Below the pieces are notes generated by a model, which made no database searches, was not told the origin of the DNA, and saw nothing but the letters and a program-made list of their open reading frames with translations. Below are positions 43,546 through 52,796 of a DNA stretch of 64,000 nucleotides, in pieces. The position numbers were made by a program, and so were the translations under genes. The DNA lies in contig JANQES010000038.1 in NCBI GenBank assembly GCA_028278205.1, positions 1-64,000 of the forward strand, written 5' to 3'. Position 1 is the first letter of the stretch. The number at the start of each line of letters is the position of its first letter. This DNA comes from Rhodothermales bacterium (GTDB lineage: Bacteria > Bacteroidota > Rhodothermia > Rhodothermales > Bin80).

Positions 43546-45792
43546 ATGATATATCGATACAAAGGAAGTCATCTCGTCTTTACGGGGTGTCTTCTTCTTC
43601 TCTTGCTGGCTCCCTTTGACCTCACCCTCGCCCAGGAGAGCCGGTCGCTGGACCTGGGCCCTCTTGTTTTCACCACCAACGAAGCACTCACCGCCGACGA
43701 CATCGCGTATCCGCGCGACCTGCCCGGTGACGACGACAACCGGAGAGAGATGCTCGAGGCCAACACCGTCATCATCGGCGTCCGCCGTACCTGGACCGAT
43801 GAAACCGGCGTCACGCGAGACATCCAGGTCGCCCAGATCGGCTCGAACAAGTTCTCCAACATCGAACTGGTTACCCCGCCGGTGCCCGGTGCTTTCAAAC
43901 GGACCTTCCGCAATCCGTATCCCGCCAAGATCCTTGACGGGAACGAATGGACCAGCATCCAGGCCAAAGGGGATCCGGTCGATTCGAACCTCCCCGCCGA
44001 CGCCGTCATCTACGTCCACCTCAACACCTGGACGGGGATCGACATCGAGCGTTGGGCCTACGGCTTCGCCAACGACGACCATGATGACTATATCATCATG
44101 GAGTACAAGTTCACCAACACGTCCGGCGAGGTGCGTGAGGATGTTTACTTCGGTCTTCAGGCCGAGACGCACGCCAGCGCCTACTATCCGGCGGACCTCT
44201 GGGGCAACTACTACGGCGCCACCTACGCCAACTTCGCAGGCGGCGACCCGAATGCCGACTCGCTGCGTTTCTGGTATTCCTGGGACGGCGACCAGACCAG
44301 CGCCGAACCCAACGAAGACACACGCGCCAAGCCGGACGAGCAGTGGGGCCACTTCCAGGAGCCGCAGTTCTTCGGCACGGTGGTGTTGCACGCAGACACC
44401 AGTCCCAGCGATGAGACGGACAACCCGGCGCAGCCCTGGAAGGCCGGGTGGAGCCAGCGCGAACTGGCGCCCGACCTCAACGTGGCCGGCCACGAAGACA
44501 TCTACAACTACATGGCGCAAGGCTGGGACCCCACCAACCCGGGCGCCTATGCCGCTACCGTCGATGCCAACGGCCAGATCGTCTCAGACAAGACCGGCCC
44601 CTACCGCATCCTCGATCCCAACCTCGGACCGGATCCCAGCGTCGCCATCAACAACACCACGGCGTTCGACCCGCTGGAAGAGCAAGAGAAGACGGCGCTT
44701 TTCAGCTTTGGGCCGTATACGTTGCAGCCCGGCGAAGACATCCGGATCGTCACGGCGTATGTGGGGGGGCAGATTCCTTTCCGCTGGGCTATCGATGCCG
44801 GGCGGGCGTATCAGAACGGCGCCCCGCAGCAGTTCCCGCTGGTTTCATTGCCGTATTCCATCCCGTGCCAGCCCTGCACCGTCAGGCCCGGCGCGACGGC
44901 GACGAACTTCTTCAACACGGACGAATGGGCCGCCATTCAGGCGTGGACCGGCGGCCAGACCCTCGCTCAGCAGGGTTCGACGCTGGATAAACAGACCAAA
45001 AACGCCATCATTGACCTCGGACGCCCGCTGGCGTTTTTGAATGCCGGCAAGGCCGTCCGGACGTGGAAAAGCAGCAACGTGCGGGAGGGGCAAGGGTCGT
45101 TCAACGTCCCGCTGGCCCCGGCATCGCCTTCGCTCCAGGGCTTCTCCGAGAACGATCAGGTTCGGCTGAGTTGGGGCAATGAAGCCGAGGCAGACTCGCG
45201 CGCGGGCTCGGTCACGGAGTATCGGATCTATCGCGAACTCAACCGGCCCGCCGCCCTCGAAATCCCAACCGACACCACGTTCCTCCTCCTCGACACCGTG
45301 CCCGCCGGCACGCGCGATTACATCGACAACAGCGTCACGCGGGGTGAGGATTACTACTACTACGTTGCCGCCGCCACGATAGACGGCGTCGAGAGCAGCG
45401 CCTTCCTGAACCGCACCGGCACGACCGATGACAAGTTCCTGGAGGCCCTCTCGCCGACGCGGTCGCCGGACCCCGGCTGGCAAGATAACGTCGTGGTGGT
45501 GCCTAACCCGTTCCACATCCAGGGCGCTTTCAACTACGAGGAGGAACGCCGTCTGAACTTCCTCAACCTGCCTGCCTACGCCAATATCCACATCTACACG
45601 ATGACCGGAGACCGCGTCCAGACCATCGAGCACGACTCAAGCACGGGCGACGATGACTGGGAACGGCAGGATACGTTCAGCACCATGGAGATCGTCAGCG
45701 GCATCTACATCTACGTCGTTGAAGAACTCGACGGGCCGCGTGGTCGCCCCACCGGCGAGCAGGCGATCGGCAAATTCGTGGTCATCAAATGA
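43546..45792 (+). CDS. Large secreted protein with Fn3-like region and C-terminal sorting-like domain
   Basis: A 748-residue exported protein with signal peptide LVFTGCLLLLLLAPFDLTLAQ. The central part is Asp- and Asn-rich beta structure of unknown fold. Residues about 525-625 resemble a fibronectin type III domain (VRLSWGNEAEADSRAGSVTE, YYYYVAAATIDG). The end, from VVVVPNPFH at about 655 through GIYIYVVEELDGP to KFVVIK, resembles the C-terminal sorting modules of type IX-secreted and similar surface proteins. It lies between a TonB receptor and a PorV-like gene, which supports surface export (inference). Confidence 0.8.
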   Translation: MIYRYKGSHLVFTGCLLLLLLAPFDLTLAQESRSLDLGPLVFTTNEALTADDIAYPRDLPGDDDNRREMLEANTVIIGVRRTWTDETGVTRDIQVAQIGSNKFSNIELVTPPVPGAFKRTFRNPYPAKILDGNEWTSIQAKGDPVDSNLPADAVIYVHLNTWTGIDIERWAYGFANDDHDDYIIMEYKFTNTSGEVREDVYFGLQAETHASAYYPADLWGNYYGATYANFAGGDPNADSLRFWYSWDGDQTSAEPNEDTRAKPDEQWGHFQEPQFFGTVVLHADTSPSDETDNPAQPWKAGWSQRELAPDLNVAGHEDIYNYMAQGWDPTNPGAYAATVDANGQIVSDKTGPYRILDPNLGPDPSVAINNTTAFDPLEEQEKTALFSFGPYTLQPGEDIRIVTAYVGGQIPFRWAIDAGRAYQNGAPQQFPLVSLPYSIPCQPCTVRPGATATNFFNTDEWAAIQAWTGGQTLAQQGSTLDKQTKNAIIDLGRPLAFLNAGKAVRTWKSSNVREGQGSFNVPLAPASPSLQGFSENDQVRLSWGNEAEADSRAGSVTEYRIYRELNRPAALEIPTDTTFLLLDTVPAGTRDYIDNSVTRGEDYYYYVAAATIDGVESSAFLNRTGTTDDKFLEALSPTRSPDPGWQDNVVVVPNPFHIQGAFNYEEERRLNFLNLPAYANIHIYTMTGDRVQTIEHDSSTGDDDWERQDTFSTMEIVSGIYIYVVEELDGPRGRPTGEQAIGKFVVIK

Positions 45793-45803
45793 GGAGGTGC
45801 AAC

Positions 45804-46841
45804 ATGAGAAAACTAGTTTATACCTCGTTCGTTGCGGTCCTCCTTTGCCTGGGGACTGCTGCTCTGGCACAGGCACAGGCCACGAAGTTTGCGCAGGCCG
45901 GGATGGGCTTTTTGAAGATCGACGTGGGCGCCGACGTGGCGGCCCTCGGCGGCACCCATATGGGCACGACCGGTCGCGCCACGGCCATGTTCTCTAACCC
46001 GGCGGCGATGGCGCTGCTCGACGGCGGCGACGTAACCGCCGGCGTGACGGACTGGATCGCCGACATCCAACTCTACGGCCTTGCCGCCGCCTATCGCGTC
46101 GGTGACATCGGTGTCTTCGGCGTTAACATCGTCTCGATGGACTACGGGACGTTCCGCAGAACCCGCCCCTGGCAGAGCGGCGACGATCCCGGCCTGCGCG
46201 ATCAAGGCTATATCGATCAGGGGGAATTCGAGGTCACCGAGCTGGCCGTCGGGATCTCCTATGCGCGCCAGATCACCGGCCAGTTCTACATCGGGGGCAA
46301 CATTCGCTACGCCCTTCAGGATCTCGGAAGCGTCCAGATCATCGATGCCTTTACCGGCAACATCATCGACACCGATAACGAAGTCAACAGCATCGTCTTC
46401 GACTTCGGGACGATCTACTATCCGGGGTTCCACGACCTGCGTTTCGGCGCGTCGGTGCGTAACTTCTCCAACCAGAGCGACTACTTCGACCAGCGCTTCG
46501 AGTTGCCGCTGACGCTCGACTTCGGCATCGCGATGAACGTGCTCAACCTGTTCAACGCGGCGCAAGGTCCTTCGAACAGCGAACTGACGCTGGCCCTCGA
46601 CTGGGTCCACCCGCGCGACTTTGGGGAACGCCTGCACCTGGGCCTCGAATACGGGTTCCTCGACACGGTCTTCCTGCGCGGCGGCTACAAGTTCAACTAC
46701 GACGAAGAGAGCTTCACCGGCGGTCTCGGCGTTCAACTCGAACGCAGCGGCTACGGCATTCGGGCCGACTATGCCTACGGCGCCTTCGGCGAGTTCTTCG
46801 GATCGGTTAACCGGATTACGCTGAGTATTCTGCTTCGGTAG
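45804..46841 (+). CDS. PorV/PorQ family outer-membrane beta-barrel protein
   Basis: A 345-residue barrel protein with signal peptide (YTSFVAVLLCLGTAALAQAQ). The start of the mature part, KFAQAGMGFLKIDVGADVAA and LGGTHMGTTGRATAMFSNPA, matches PorV/PorQ (UPF0164-like) proteins, which carry type IX cargo or act as related porins. GAGGAGGT with good spacing precedes the ATG at 45804, which decides against the in-frame ATG at 45789 overlapping the previous stop. It follows the surface-protein gene by 11 bases, so the two are almost certainly co-transcribed. Confidence 0.87.
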   Translation: MRKLVYTSFVAVLLCLGTAALAQAQATKFAQAGMGFLKIDVGADVAALGGTHMGTTGRATAMFSNPAAMALLDGGDVTAGVTDWIADIQLYGLAAAYRVGDIGVFGVNIVSMDYGTFRRTRPWQSGDDPGLRDQGYIDQGEFEVTELAVGISYARQITGQFYIGGNIRYALQDLGSVQIIDAFTGNIIDTDNEVNSIVFDFGTIYYPGFHDLRFGASVRNFSNQSDYFDQRFELPLTLDFGIAMNVLNLFNAAQGPSNSELTLALDWVHPRDFGERLHLGLEYGFLDTVFLRGGYKFNYDEESFTGGLGVQLERSGYGIRADYAYGAFGEFFGSVNRITLSILLR

Positions 46842-46873
46842 ACGAAGCGTAAGACGTGAAATGTAGAGCGTGA

Positions 46874-46920
46874 AACGTGAGGGTGCTGTTAGAGACGTTG
46901 TCGGCAGCACTCTCACGTTT
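46874..46920 (+). terminator. Terminator hairpin, ACGTGAGGGTGC family, copy 2
   Basis: Stem AACGTGAGGGTGCT (46874-46887) faces AGCACTCTCACGTT (46906-46919), with one mismatch. Tandem heptads GCGTAAG, ACGTGAA, ATGTAGA, GCGTGAA precede it from 46847. It separates the PorV-like gene from the second receptor gene. Confidence 0.7.
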
Positions 46921-47000
46921 TATGCTTTAAAGCCAATGGGGTCAACCGCTGGCACGACCCGGCGTGATGAGAGCCCGCGTCGAAACGGCGCGTGTGGACC

Positions 47001-49361
47001 ATGGGCGTGAGGAAAAGCAGATACCTATTGTTCCTGTGCCTGGCCATGCTTCTGCTCGGTGTGCGGCAGACGCAGGCACAGGGAGCCACCCTCCGCGGCT
47101 TCGTCACCGATGCCTCGAATGGGCAAACCCTGGAAGGGGCGAGCGTCGTGCTTCGAAGTCGGGATGGTCGTCTCCGGGGAACAGCCACCCGGCGCGACGG
47201 CCTTTACCTGATTCCACAACTCGAACCGGGCCGTTATACGCTCCGCATCTCCTTTATCGGCTACCGGGCTTATCTCGACACGCTCGATCTGGCTCCGGGG
47301 GGGATCAGCACCCGAAGCGTTGCCCTCGACCCGGACGAGGCCACGCTCGACGAAGTCCTGGTGCAGACCGAACGTATGGATGGCGCTGCCCGCATCACCG
47401 CGGGGCAGCAGACCGTCCATCCCCGAGATATTGAACTCGTTCCCACCCCCGACGTCGCCGGGGATCTAGCCAGCTACCTCACGACGCTCCCCGGCGTCGT
47501 TGCCACCGGGGACCAGGGAGGGCAACTCTTCATTCGAGGGGGCGAGCCCGCGCAGAATCTGGTTCTGCTCGACGGGATGACGTTGTATCAACCCTTTCAC
47601 GTGCTTGGTTTTTATTCTGCCTTTCCGTCGGACATTCTGCGTCGCATCGATGTCTATGCAGGCGGGTATCCCAGCAAGTTCGGGGGGCGCATCTCATCAG
47701 TGCTCGACGTCTGGACGCGTAATGGCAACAACCGGCGTGTGGCCGGGGCTGCGTCGCTCTCGCCGTTTCTCGCCGCGGCCCGTCTCGAAGGGCCGCTCGT
47801 GAAAGACCGCGTCTCGCTCCTGGCCTCGGTGCGTCGTTCGATGGTTGAGCCCTGGGCCGAGCACCTGATCGACAGGCCGCTGCCCTTTGCCTTCGCAGAC
47901 GCCTTTGCCAAGCTCAACGCGGACGTAAGTGCCAGCAGCCGTCTCTCTATCCGCGCTGTGCAAACCTACGACCGCGGCACGCTCCGTGAAGATACCGGCG
48001 GGGCGCCGCCAGAGGAGGTGCGCTGGCAGAACCGGGCCGTCGGGGCACGCTATCTGCTTTTGCCGCGTGTGCTGCCGGTGGCCGCTGACCTCCGGCTTAC
48101 GGCCTCGCATTTCGACACCGAACTGGGTTCCCCAGAGGTGCCGGAGCGCACGTCCTCGGTCCGGGACATCCAGCTAGCGATGGAATGGACGTTCTTCGGG
48201 GACCGGATCAACACCGACATAGGCATGACGATGCGTCATATTCGACTTTCAAGTGAACTAGGAGGGCTTTTTCAGAATGTTGAGGTCAACGATGAGACCC
48301 TGACGCCGTTCGCGATCTACATTGCGCAGGAGATCGAGCTTGGCGGTGGGTTGCGTGTGCGTCCTGGCCTTCGGATGCAGGTCTACGAGGTGCGTCCAAC
48401 GCCGTTTCTCGAACCCCGGCTGCGTGTGGTGTGGGCGCGGCAAGGCCATCAGGTGAGCGGCGCTGTGGGACTTTATCATCAGGAGTTGGTAGGGCTTACC
48501 GACCGGCGCGATGCGGCCAGTGTCTTCACGGCCTGGTCGAGTGCGCCCCGGCGCGCGATTGACCGGATTGGTCCCAGGGCGTTTCGTCCGGACAGCACGG
48601 GCACGTTGCGTCTTACCGATCTCATCGCCGCCAGCCTCATACGCCCGGGGCAGGAGTTGCGCGCCCTACACGTGATCCTGGGCTACCGGACGAATCCGCT
48701 GCCCGGGCTCGATGTCGCCGTCGAAGGCTTCTACAAGCGCCTGACCAACCTCCTGGTTGCCGAGTGGACGCCTTTTCCGCGTTTTACGACAACGTTGCAG
48801 CCTGCTACGGGCCGTGCCTTCGGCTTCGACGCGCGCCTGGAGCTACGCCGGGGAACGTTCTACGGCTACGTCGGCTACGGATACTCCAACACGCGCTACA
48901 AGGCCGAGCAACCTTCCCTGGAAATCTGGTTTGGGACGGATCGGCTCTCGTTTCGCCCTTCGCACGACCGGCGACACCAACTCAATGCGCTGCTGAACGT
49001 GTCGCTCTTTGGCTTCGACCTGGGCACGCGTTGGGCGTTCGGCTCGGGCCTTCCGTTCACGCAGGCGGTCGCCTTCGACGGCTACGCCCTCGTCGAAAGC
49101 GTCGGCGACGTGTCGCAGCAGCCAGGGCAGCGCCGGGTGATCTACGACCGTCCTTTCGGCGCCGTGTTGCCGGCCTACCACCGGCTCGACGTCTCGCTTG
49201 CTCGGACGTTCCGGGTGGGCCGCGTAAGCGTTGCGGCGCAGGCGAGCGTGATCAACGCCTACGACCGTAGAAACCTCTTTTACCTCGATGTCTTCACGCT
49301 CCGGCGGGTGGATCAACTGCCGTGGGTGCCGTCGTTGGGGCTCGAAGTCTCTTTTGAGTGA
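47001..49361 (+). CDS. TonB-dependent receptor-like outer-membrane protein with carboxypeptidase-regulatory-like domain
   Basis: A 786-residue receptor. Signal peptide YLLFLCLAMLLLGVRQTQAQ, CarboxypepD_reg-like domain (about 28-110, TLRGFVTDASNGQTLEGASV), plug (about 120-220 with GQLFIRGGEPAQNLVLLDGM and PSKFGGRISSVLDV), and a barrel ending LGLEVSFE. It is shorter than the first receptor. Its stop codon overlaps the next start (TGATG), so it is translationally coupled to the DUF4249-like lipoprotein, a pairing usual in Bacteroidota. An alternative start is 46992. Confidence 0.9.
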   Translation: MGVRKSRYLLFLCLAMLLLGVRQTQAQGATLRGFVTDASNGQTLEGASVVLRSRDGRLRGTATRRDGLYLIPQLEPGRYTLRISFIGYRAYLDTLDLAPGGISTRSVALDPDEATLDEVLVQTERMDGAARITAGQQTVHPRDIELVPTPDVAGDLASYLTTLPGVVATGDQGGQLFIRGGEPAQNLVLLDGMTLYQPFHVLGFYSAFPSDILRRIDVYAGGYPSKFGGRISSVLDVWTRNGNNRRVAGAASLSPFLAAARLEGPLVKDRVSLLASVRRSMVEPWAEHLIDRPLPFAFADAFAKLNADVSASSRLSIRAVQTYDRGTLREDTGGAPPEEVRWQNRAVGARYLLLPRVLPVAADLRLTASHFDTELGSPEVPERTSSVRDIQLAMEWTFFGDRINTDIGMTMRHIRLSSELGGLFQNVEVNDETLTPFAIYIAQEIELGGGLRVRPGLRMQVYEVRPTPFLEPRLRVVWARQGHQVSGAVGLYHQELVGLTDRRDAASVFTAWSSAPRRAIDRIGPRAFRPDSTGTLRLTDLIAASLIRPGQELRALHVILGYRTNPLPGLDVAVEGFYKRLTNLLVAEWTPFPRFTTTLQPATGRAFGFDARLELRRGTFYGYVGYGYSNTRYKAEQPSLEIWFGTDRLSFRPSHDRRHQLNALLNVSLFGFDLGTRWAFGSGLPFTQAVAFDGYALVESVGDVSQQPGQRRVIYDRPFGAVLPAYHRLDVSLARTFRVGRVSVAAQASVINAYDRRNLFYLDVFTLRRVDQLPWVPSLGLEVSFE

Positions 49362-50287
49362 TGGGTATGCGATGCAGTCTTTCCGCGTGGCGTGTGCCGG
49401 TCGTGGCCGGTGTGATGGCGCTGCTGCTCGTCGGCTGCGAGGAGGACGTCGTGTCTGTGCGCGGCACCGACGTGCCCTTCACGCTCTACGGCGTCTTTAT
49501 GCCCGAAGCCGACACCCAACGGGTGCGTGTCTTTCCGGTCGAGGATCAACTTCAACCGGCCCGTCCGGAGCCGCTCGACGCGCATTTCACCTCGACGGAT
49601 CTTCAAACAGGTCAGGTGCGGGTGTGGCGTGATTCGCTGCTTCGGGAGGCCGACGGGCGCTACACGCACGTGTTCTGGTCGCCGTTTCAGGCCGCCTACG
49701 GACACACGTACCGCCTGGACGTCACGCGTTCGGACGGCGCAGTGACGCGCGTTGAGGTCGTTGTGCCGCCTCGTGTTGAGTTGGTGTCGCAGGAGCCCGT
49801 CTTGTTTGAAGGATCGACGCACTGGTCTCCGATAACGGTGCCCGTGCTTGCCCGGGGCGCACCCCGCCTGAGGCAGCTTGAGGTGGAGTACTACGTCCAG
49901 ACTGACTTCGACGATTCGCCTTTGCCCTTCGGAAAAGAGCGCGTTGTTTTTGAGTATCAAACCCGGGTCAAACAGATCGATGGGGCGTGGTTTATCGGGA
50001 TCAACCTGTTTCTAGACCGGCGAGACATGGGGGTCATTCTTTCTGAGCTAGGCCTGGCGAATCGGCAGTATGGGTTCAAAATCCTCGATATGACATTGCG
50101 GATGGTTGTGGTCAATGAAGCGTGGGATCCGCGCGGCGGCACGTTCGATCCGGAACTGCTGGCACAGCCCGGCGTGCTGCAAAACGTCGAGAACGGCTAT
50201 GGCTTCGTGGGAGCCGGATATCATCTGGAGCAGAACTGGCGGCCTCCGGATGAAGCCCTGGAGGCCGCCGGCTTTCGCATCCGCTGA
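49361..50287 (+). CDS. DUF4249-like lipoprotein partner of the receptor
   Basis: A 308-residue lipoprotein with lipobox LLVGC near residue 25. It begins on the last base of the receptor's stop codon; 49367 is another possible ATG. The mature part (PFTLYGVFMPEADTQRVRV, then GHTYRLDVTRSDGAVTRVEV) has the immunoglobulin-like beta pattern and domain order of DUF4249 proteins, which are found directly after TonB receptors. A surface-exposed binding role next to the receptor is likely but unproven. The C-terminal half is not obviously similar to anything else I recognise. Confidence 0.75.
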   Translation: MGMRCSLSAWRVPVVAGVMALLLVGCEEDVVSVRGTDVPFTLYGVFMPEADTQRVRVFPVEDQLQPARPEPLDAHFTSTDLQTGQVRVWRDSLLREADGRYTHVFWSPFQAAYGHTYRLDVTRSDGAVTRVEVVVPPRVELVSQEPVLFEGSTHWSPITVPVLARGAPRLRQLEVEYYVQTDFDDSPLPFGKERVVFEYQTRVKQIDGAWFIGINLFLDRRDMGVILSELGLANRQYGFKILDMTLRMVVVNEAWDPRGGTFDPELLAQPGVLQNVENGYGFVGAGYHLEQNWRPPDEALEAAGFRIR

Positions 50288-50391
50288 TTAGATCCACGTG
50301 GTTCGGCGAGCGGGCCGATAAAAGTTCGAAAAAATCATATCTTCCAGTGCGATTGCCGACGCTGCGCAAGGAGACCGCCTGAAAGGAGCGT

Positions 50392-51408
50392 ATGTTGAGA
50401 ATACCATACTCAGACCTCTATGCCGGATTGCTCCGCGCGCTGATCACGCTGGGCTTCCGGCAAGATCGCGCCGAATTGTGCGCCCGGCTCTTTGCCGAGA
50501 CGAACCGCGACGGGGTCTATTCGCACGGGTTGAACCGCTTTCCGCGTTTCATCGAGATGATTCGAAAAGGCGTTATCGACGTGGAGGCCGAGCCGGTGTG
50601 CGTGGGGCGTTTCGGCGCGCTCGAACGATGGGACGGTCAGTCGGGGCCGGGCAACCTCAACGCCTACGCCTGCATGGACCGGGCGCTGGCGCTGGCCCGC
50701 ATGCACGGTCTGGGCTGCGTGGCGCTGCGCAACACGAACCACTGGATGCGCGGCGGCAGCTACGGCTGGCAGGCCGCCGATGCCGGCGCCATCGGTATCT
50801 GCTGGACCAACACGATGCCCAACCTGCCGCCGTGGGGCGCTCGCGAGTGCAAAGTGGGCAACAATCCAGTGATCATCGCGGTGCCGCGCCCGGAAGGCCA
50901 CGTCGTGCTCGATATGGCGATGTCGCAGTTTTCCTACGGGGCGCTGGCCGGGTACCGGCGGCGCGGTGCCATGCTTCCGGTAGACGGCGGCTTCGACGAA
51001 GAAGGCCACCTGACGCGCGACCCGGCGGCCATCGAAGCTTCCGGGCGGCCTTTGCCCATCGGATACTGGAAGGGTTCCGGCCTCGCGCTCGTGCTCGATC
51101 TGATGGCGGCGTTGCTCTCCGGCGGCTTCGCCACGCATCAGGTCACTCCCGAACCGCTCAAAGAGACCGCGCTCTCGCAGGTTTTTATGGCGATTGACCT
51201 GACGGCCTTCGACGAAGCGGAAGCCGCCGAAACGGTCAACGGCGCCCTCGATTTCATCCACAGCGCCACCCCTGCCCGCGACGCCGACGCCATCTACTAT
51301 CCCGGCGAACGAACCCTGACCACGCGCAAAGACAACCTCGAAAACGGTATCCCCGTCGAGCCGTCGATCTGGCAAGACGTGTTAGCGATGGGGAAGAACG
51401 GGTTGTGA
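50392..51408 (+). CDS. dlgD: Malate/L-lactate dehydrogenase-family reductase, 2,3-diketo-L-gulonate reductase-like
   Basis: A 338-residue NAD(P)H-dependent oxidoreductase of the Ldh_2 family. SHGLNRFPRFIEMI (from residue 44), VALRNTNHWMRGGSYGWQAA, CWTNTMPNLPPWGA and YWKGSGLALVLDL match the YiaK/DlgD group, which reduces 2,3-diketo-L-gulonate in the use of L-ascorbate-type sugar acids. The substrate here could be another 2-oxo sugar acid. AAAGGAG precedes the ATG. Downstream come an oxidoreductase and glycan-degrading genes. Confidence 0.87.
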   Translation: MLRIPYSDLYAGLLRALITLGFRQDRAELCARLFAETNRDGVYSHGLNRFPRFIEMIRKGVIDVEAEPVCVGRFGALERWDGQSGPGNLNAYACMDRALALARMHGLGCVALRNTNHWMRGGSYGWQAADAGAIGICWTNTMPNLPPWGARECKVGNNPVIIAVPRPEGHVVLDMAMSQFSYGALAGYRRRGAMLPVDGGFDEEGHLTRDPAAIEASGRPLPIGYWKGSGLALVLDLMAALLSGGFATHQVTPEPLKETALSQVFMAIDLTAFDEAEAAETVNGALDFIHSATPARDADAIYYPGERTLTTRKDNLENGIPVEPSIWQDVLAMGKNGL

Positions 51409-51686
51409 TGCGGGATGTGAGATACGGGATTCGGGATGTGTGATATTGGATGCGGGATGATAGAAGGAGCCCCGTAGGGGCGTCCTGTTTGTAGTATTTC
51501 CAGGCTCATTTAGAATGAAGCTCCGTAGGAGCGTCCTGTAAAACAACAGGTCGCCCCTACGAGGCTCATCTTGAGGGAAGGGCTCTTTTCTACAAACAGG
51601 CCGTCCCTACGGGACTTGGCAAAACGCCGCGATATCTCGCACCCAACATCCTGCATCTCGTATCTCGAATCCCGTATCCCACATCA
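51407..51686. repeat. Composite: inverted heptad array (GATGCGG family) enclosing nested palindrome copy 3
   Basis: The left arm (51407-51463) is eight heptads beginning GAT (GATGCGG, GATGTGA, GATACGG, GATTCGG). The right arm (51633-51686) carries the complements (CATCCTG, CATCTCG, TATCTCG, AATCCCG). Between them lies a copy of the AGCCCCGTAGGGGC palindrome element (51468-51616). This fills the 311-base gap between two co-directional genes. Confidence 0.78.
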
Positions 51687-51719
51687 GACCAATCACCAAA
51701 CATCAACAAAGAATCTACA

Positions 51720-52715
51720 ATGGACGAAGTACGCTGGGGTATTATAGGCTGCGGAGATGTGGCCGAGCACAAGGGCGGGCCGGCGCTTTACAACGTGCCG
51801 CATTCGCGTCTGGTGGCTGTCATGAGCCGCCGCGCGCATCGAGCCGAAGACTTTGCGCGCCGCCATAACGCCGAACGCTACTATACCGCCGTCGACGATC
51901 TGCTGGCCGACGACGAGGTCAACGCCGTCTACGTCGCCACCCCGCCGAATGTACACGCCGACCTGACCGAACGCGCTGCCCGCGCCGGCAAGCACGTGCT
52001 CTGCGAAAAACCCATGGCGATGACCGTGGCCGAATGCCGCCGCATGATCGAGACGTGCCGGGACTGCGGCGTGCAACTCATCATCGCCTACTACCGGCGT
52101 TTCTTCCCCGTCGTCGTCAAGATGAAAGAAGCCGTCGAGGCCGGGCGGATAGGCCGGGTGTTGCGGGCGCGCACTGCCGTTGCCAACTACTACAGCCCGC
52201 GCGCCGACGGCGAACGCGCGTGGCTGACCCAACAGGGCACAGCCGGCGGCGGCTTCCTCACCGACGTAGCGACGCACCGCCTCGACCTGCTCGCTCTTTT
52301 CCTCGGCACCGCGCGCACGGTGGCGGCCTTCGTCGAGACCCAACACTTCGACTTCGACGTGGACGATGCCAGTTCGCTCGCCGTCCGTTTCGAAAACGGC
52401 GCGCACGCCACCGGCTCTTTTAACTGGAACGTAGATGCCTCCGTCGATGAATTCGAGGTCTGGGGCACGAAGGGGCGCCTCTTCGCCCGCAACCTCGGCG
52501 CGGGCGATCTCGACATCGTCGTCGGGAATGAGGTAGCGCATCATCACCTGCCCGCGCCGTCGATCACGCACCTGGGGCTGGTCGATCATTTCGTGCAATG
52601 CCTGCGAGCGGGCACGCCCAACGCCCTCCCCGGCGAGGCCGGGATGCAGGCCACGCGCATGACCGAAGCGGCCTATCAGTCGGCCCGGGAAGGCCGGGTG
52701 GTCAGGGCAGATTGA
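51720..52715 (+). CDS. Gfo/Idh/MocA family oxidoreductase
   Basis: A 331-residue cytoplasmic NAD(P)-dependent oxidoreductase. The Rossmann motif WGIIGCGDVAEHKGGP starts at residue 6; CEKPMAMTVAECRRM carries the conserved Lys near residue 99; GGGFLTDVATHRLDLLALFL includes the active-site His. It is most like dehydrogenases acting on sugars, inositols or sugar acids. It stands between the DlgD-like reductase and the fusion esterase and may act in the same sugar route. Confidence 0.9.
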   Translation: MDEVRWGIIGCGDVAEHKGGPALYNVPHSRLVAVMSRRAHRAEDFARRHNAERYYTAVDDLLADDEVNAVYVATPPNVHADLTERAARAGKHVLCEKPMAMTVAECRRMIETCRDCGVQLIIAYYRRFFPVVVKMKEAVEAGRIGRVLRARTAVANYYSPRADGERAWLTQQGTAGGGFLTDVATHRLDLLALFLGTARTVAAFVETQHFDFDVDDASSLAVRFENGAHATGSFNWNVDASVDEFEVWGTKGRLFARNLGAGDLDIVVGNEVAHHHLPAPSITHLGLVDHFVQCLRAGTPNALPGEAGMQATRMTEAAYQSAREGRVVRAD

Positions 52716-52729
52716 AACGGGATGGTCTG

Positions 52730-52792
52730 ATTTTGGATTTTGGATTGTTCTCTCTCCGCAACCCAATCCAAAATCCAAAATCTAAAATCCGC
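52730..52792. repeat. Inverted heptad array, GATTTTG family (no core hairpin)
   Basis: The left arm (52730-52748) and right arm (52765-52792) use the words ATTTTGG and AATCCAA/AATCTAA as in elements A-C, with a 16-base spacer instead of the hairpin core. The right arm ends 4 bases before the next start codon. Confidence 0.7.
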
Positions 52793-52796
52793 AGCC

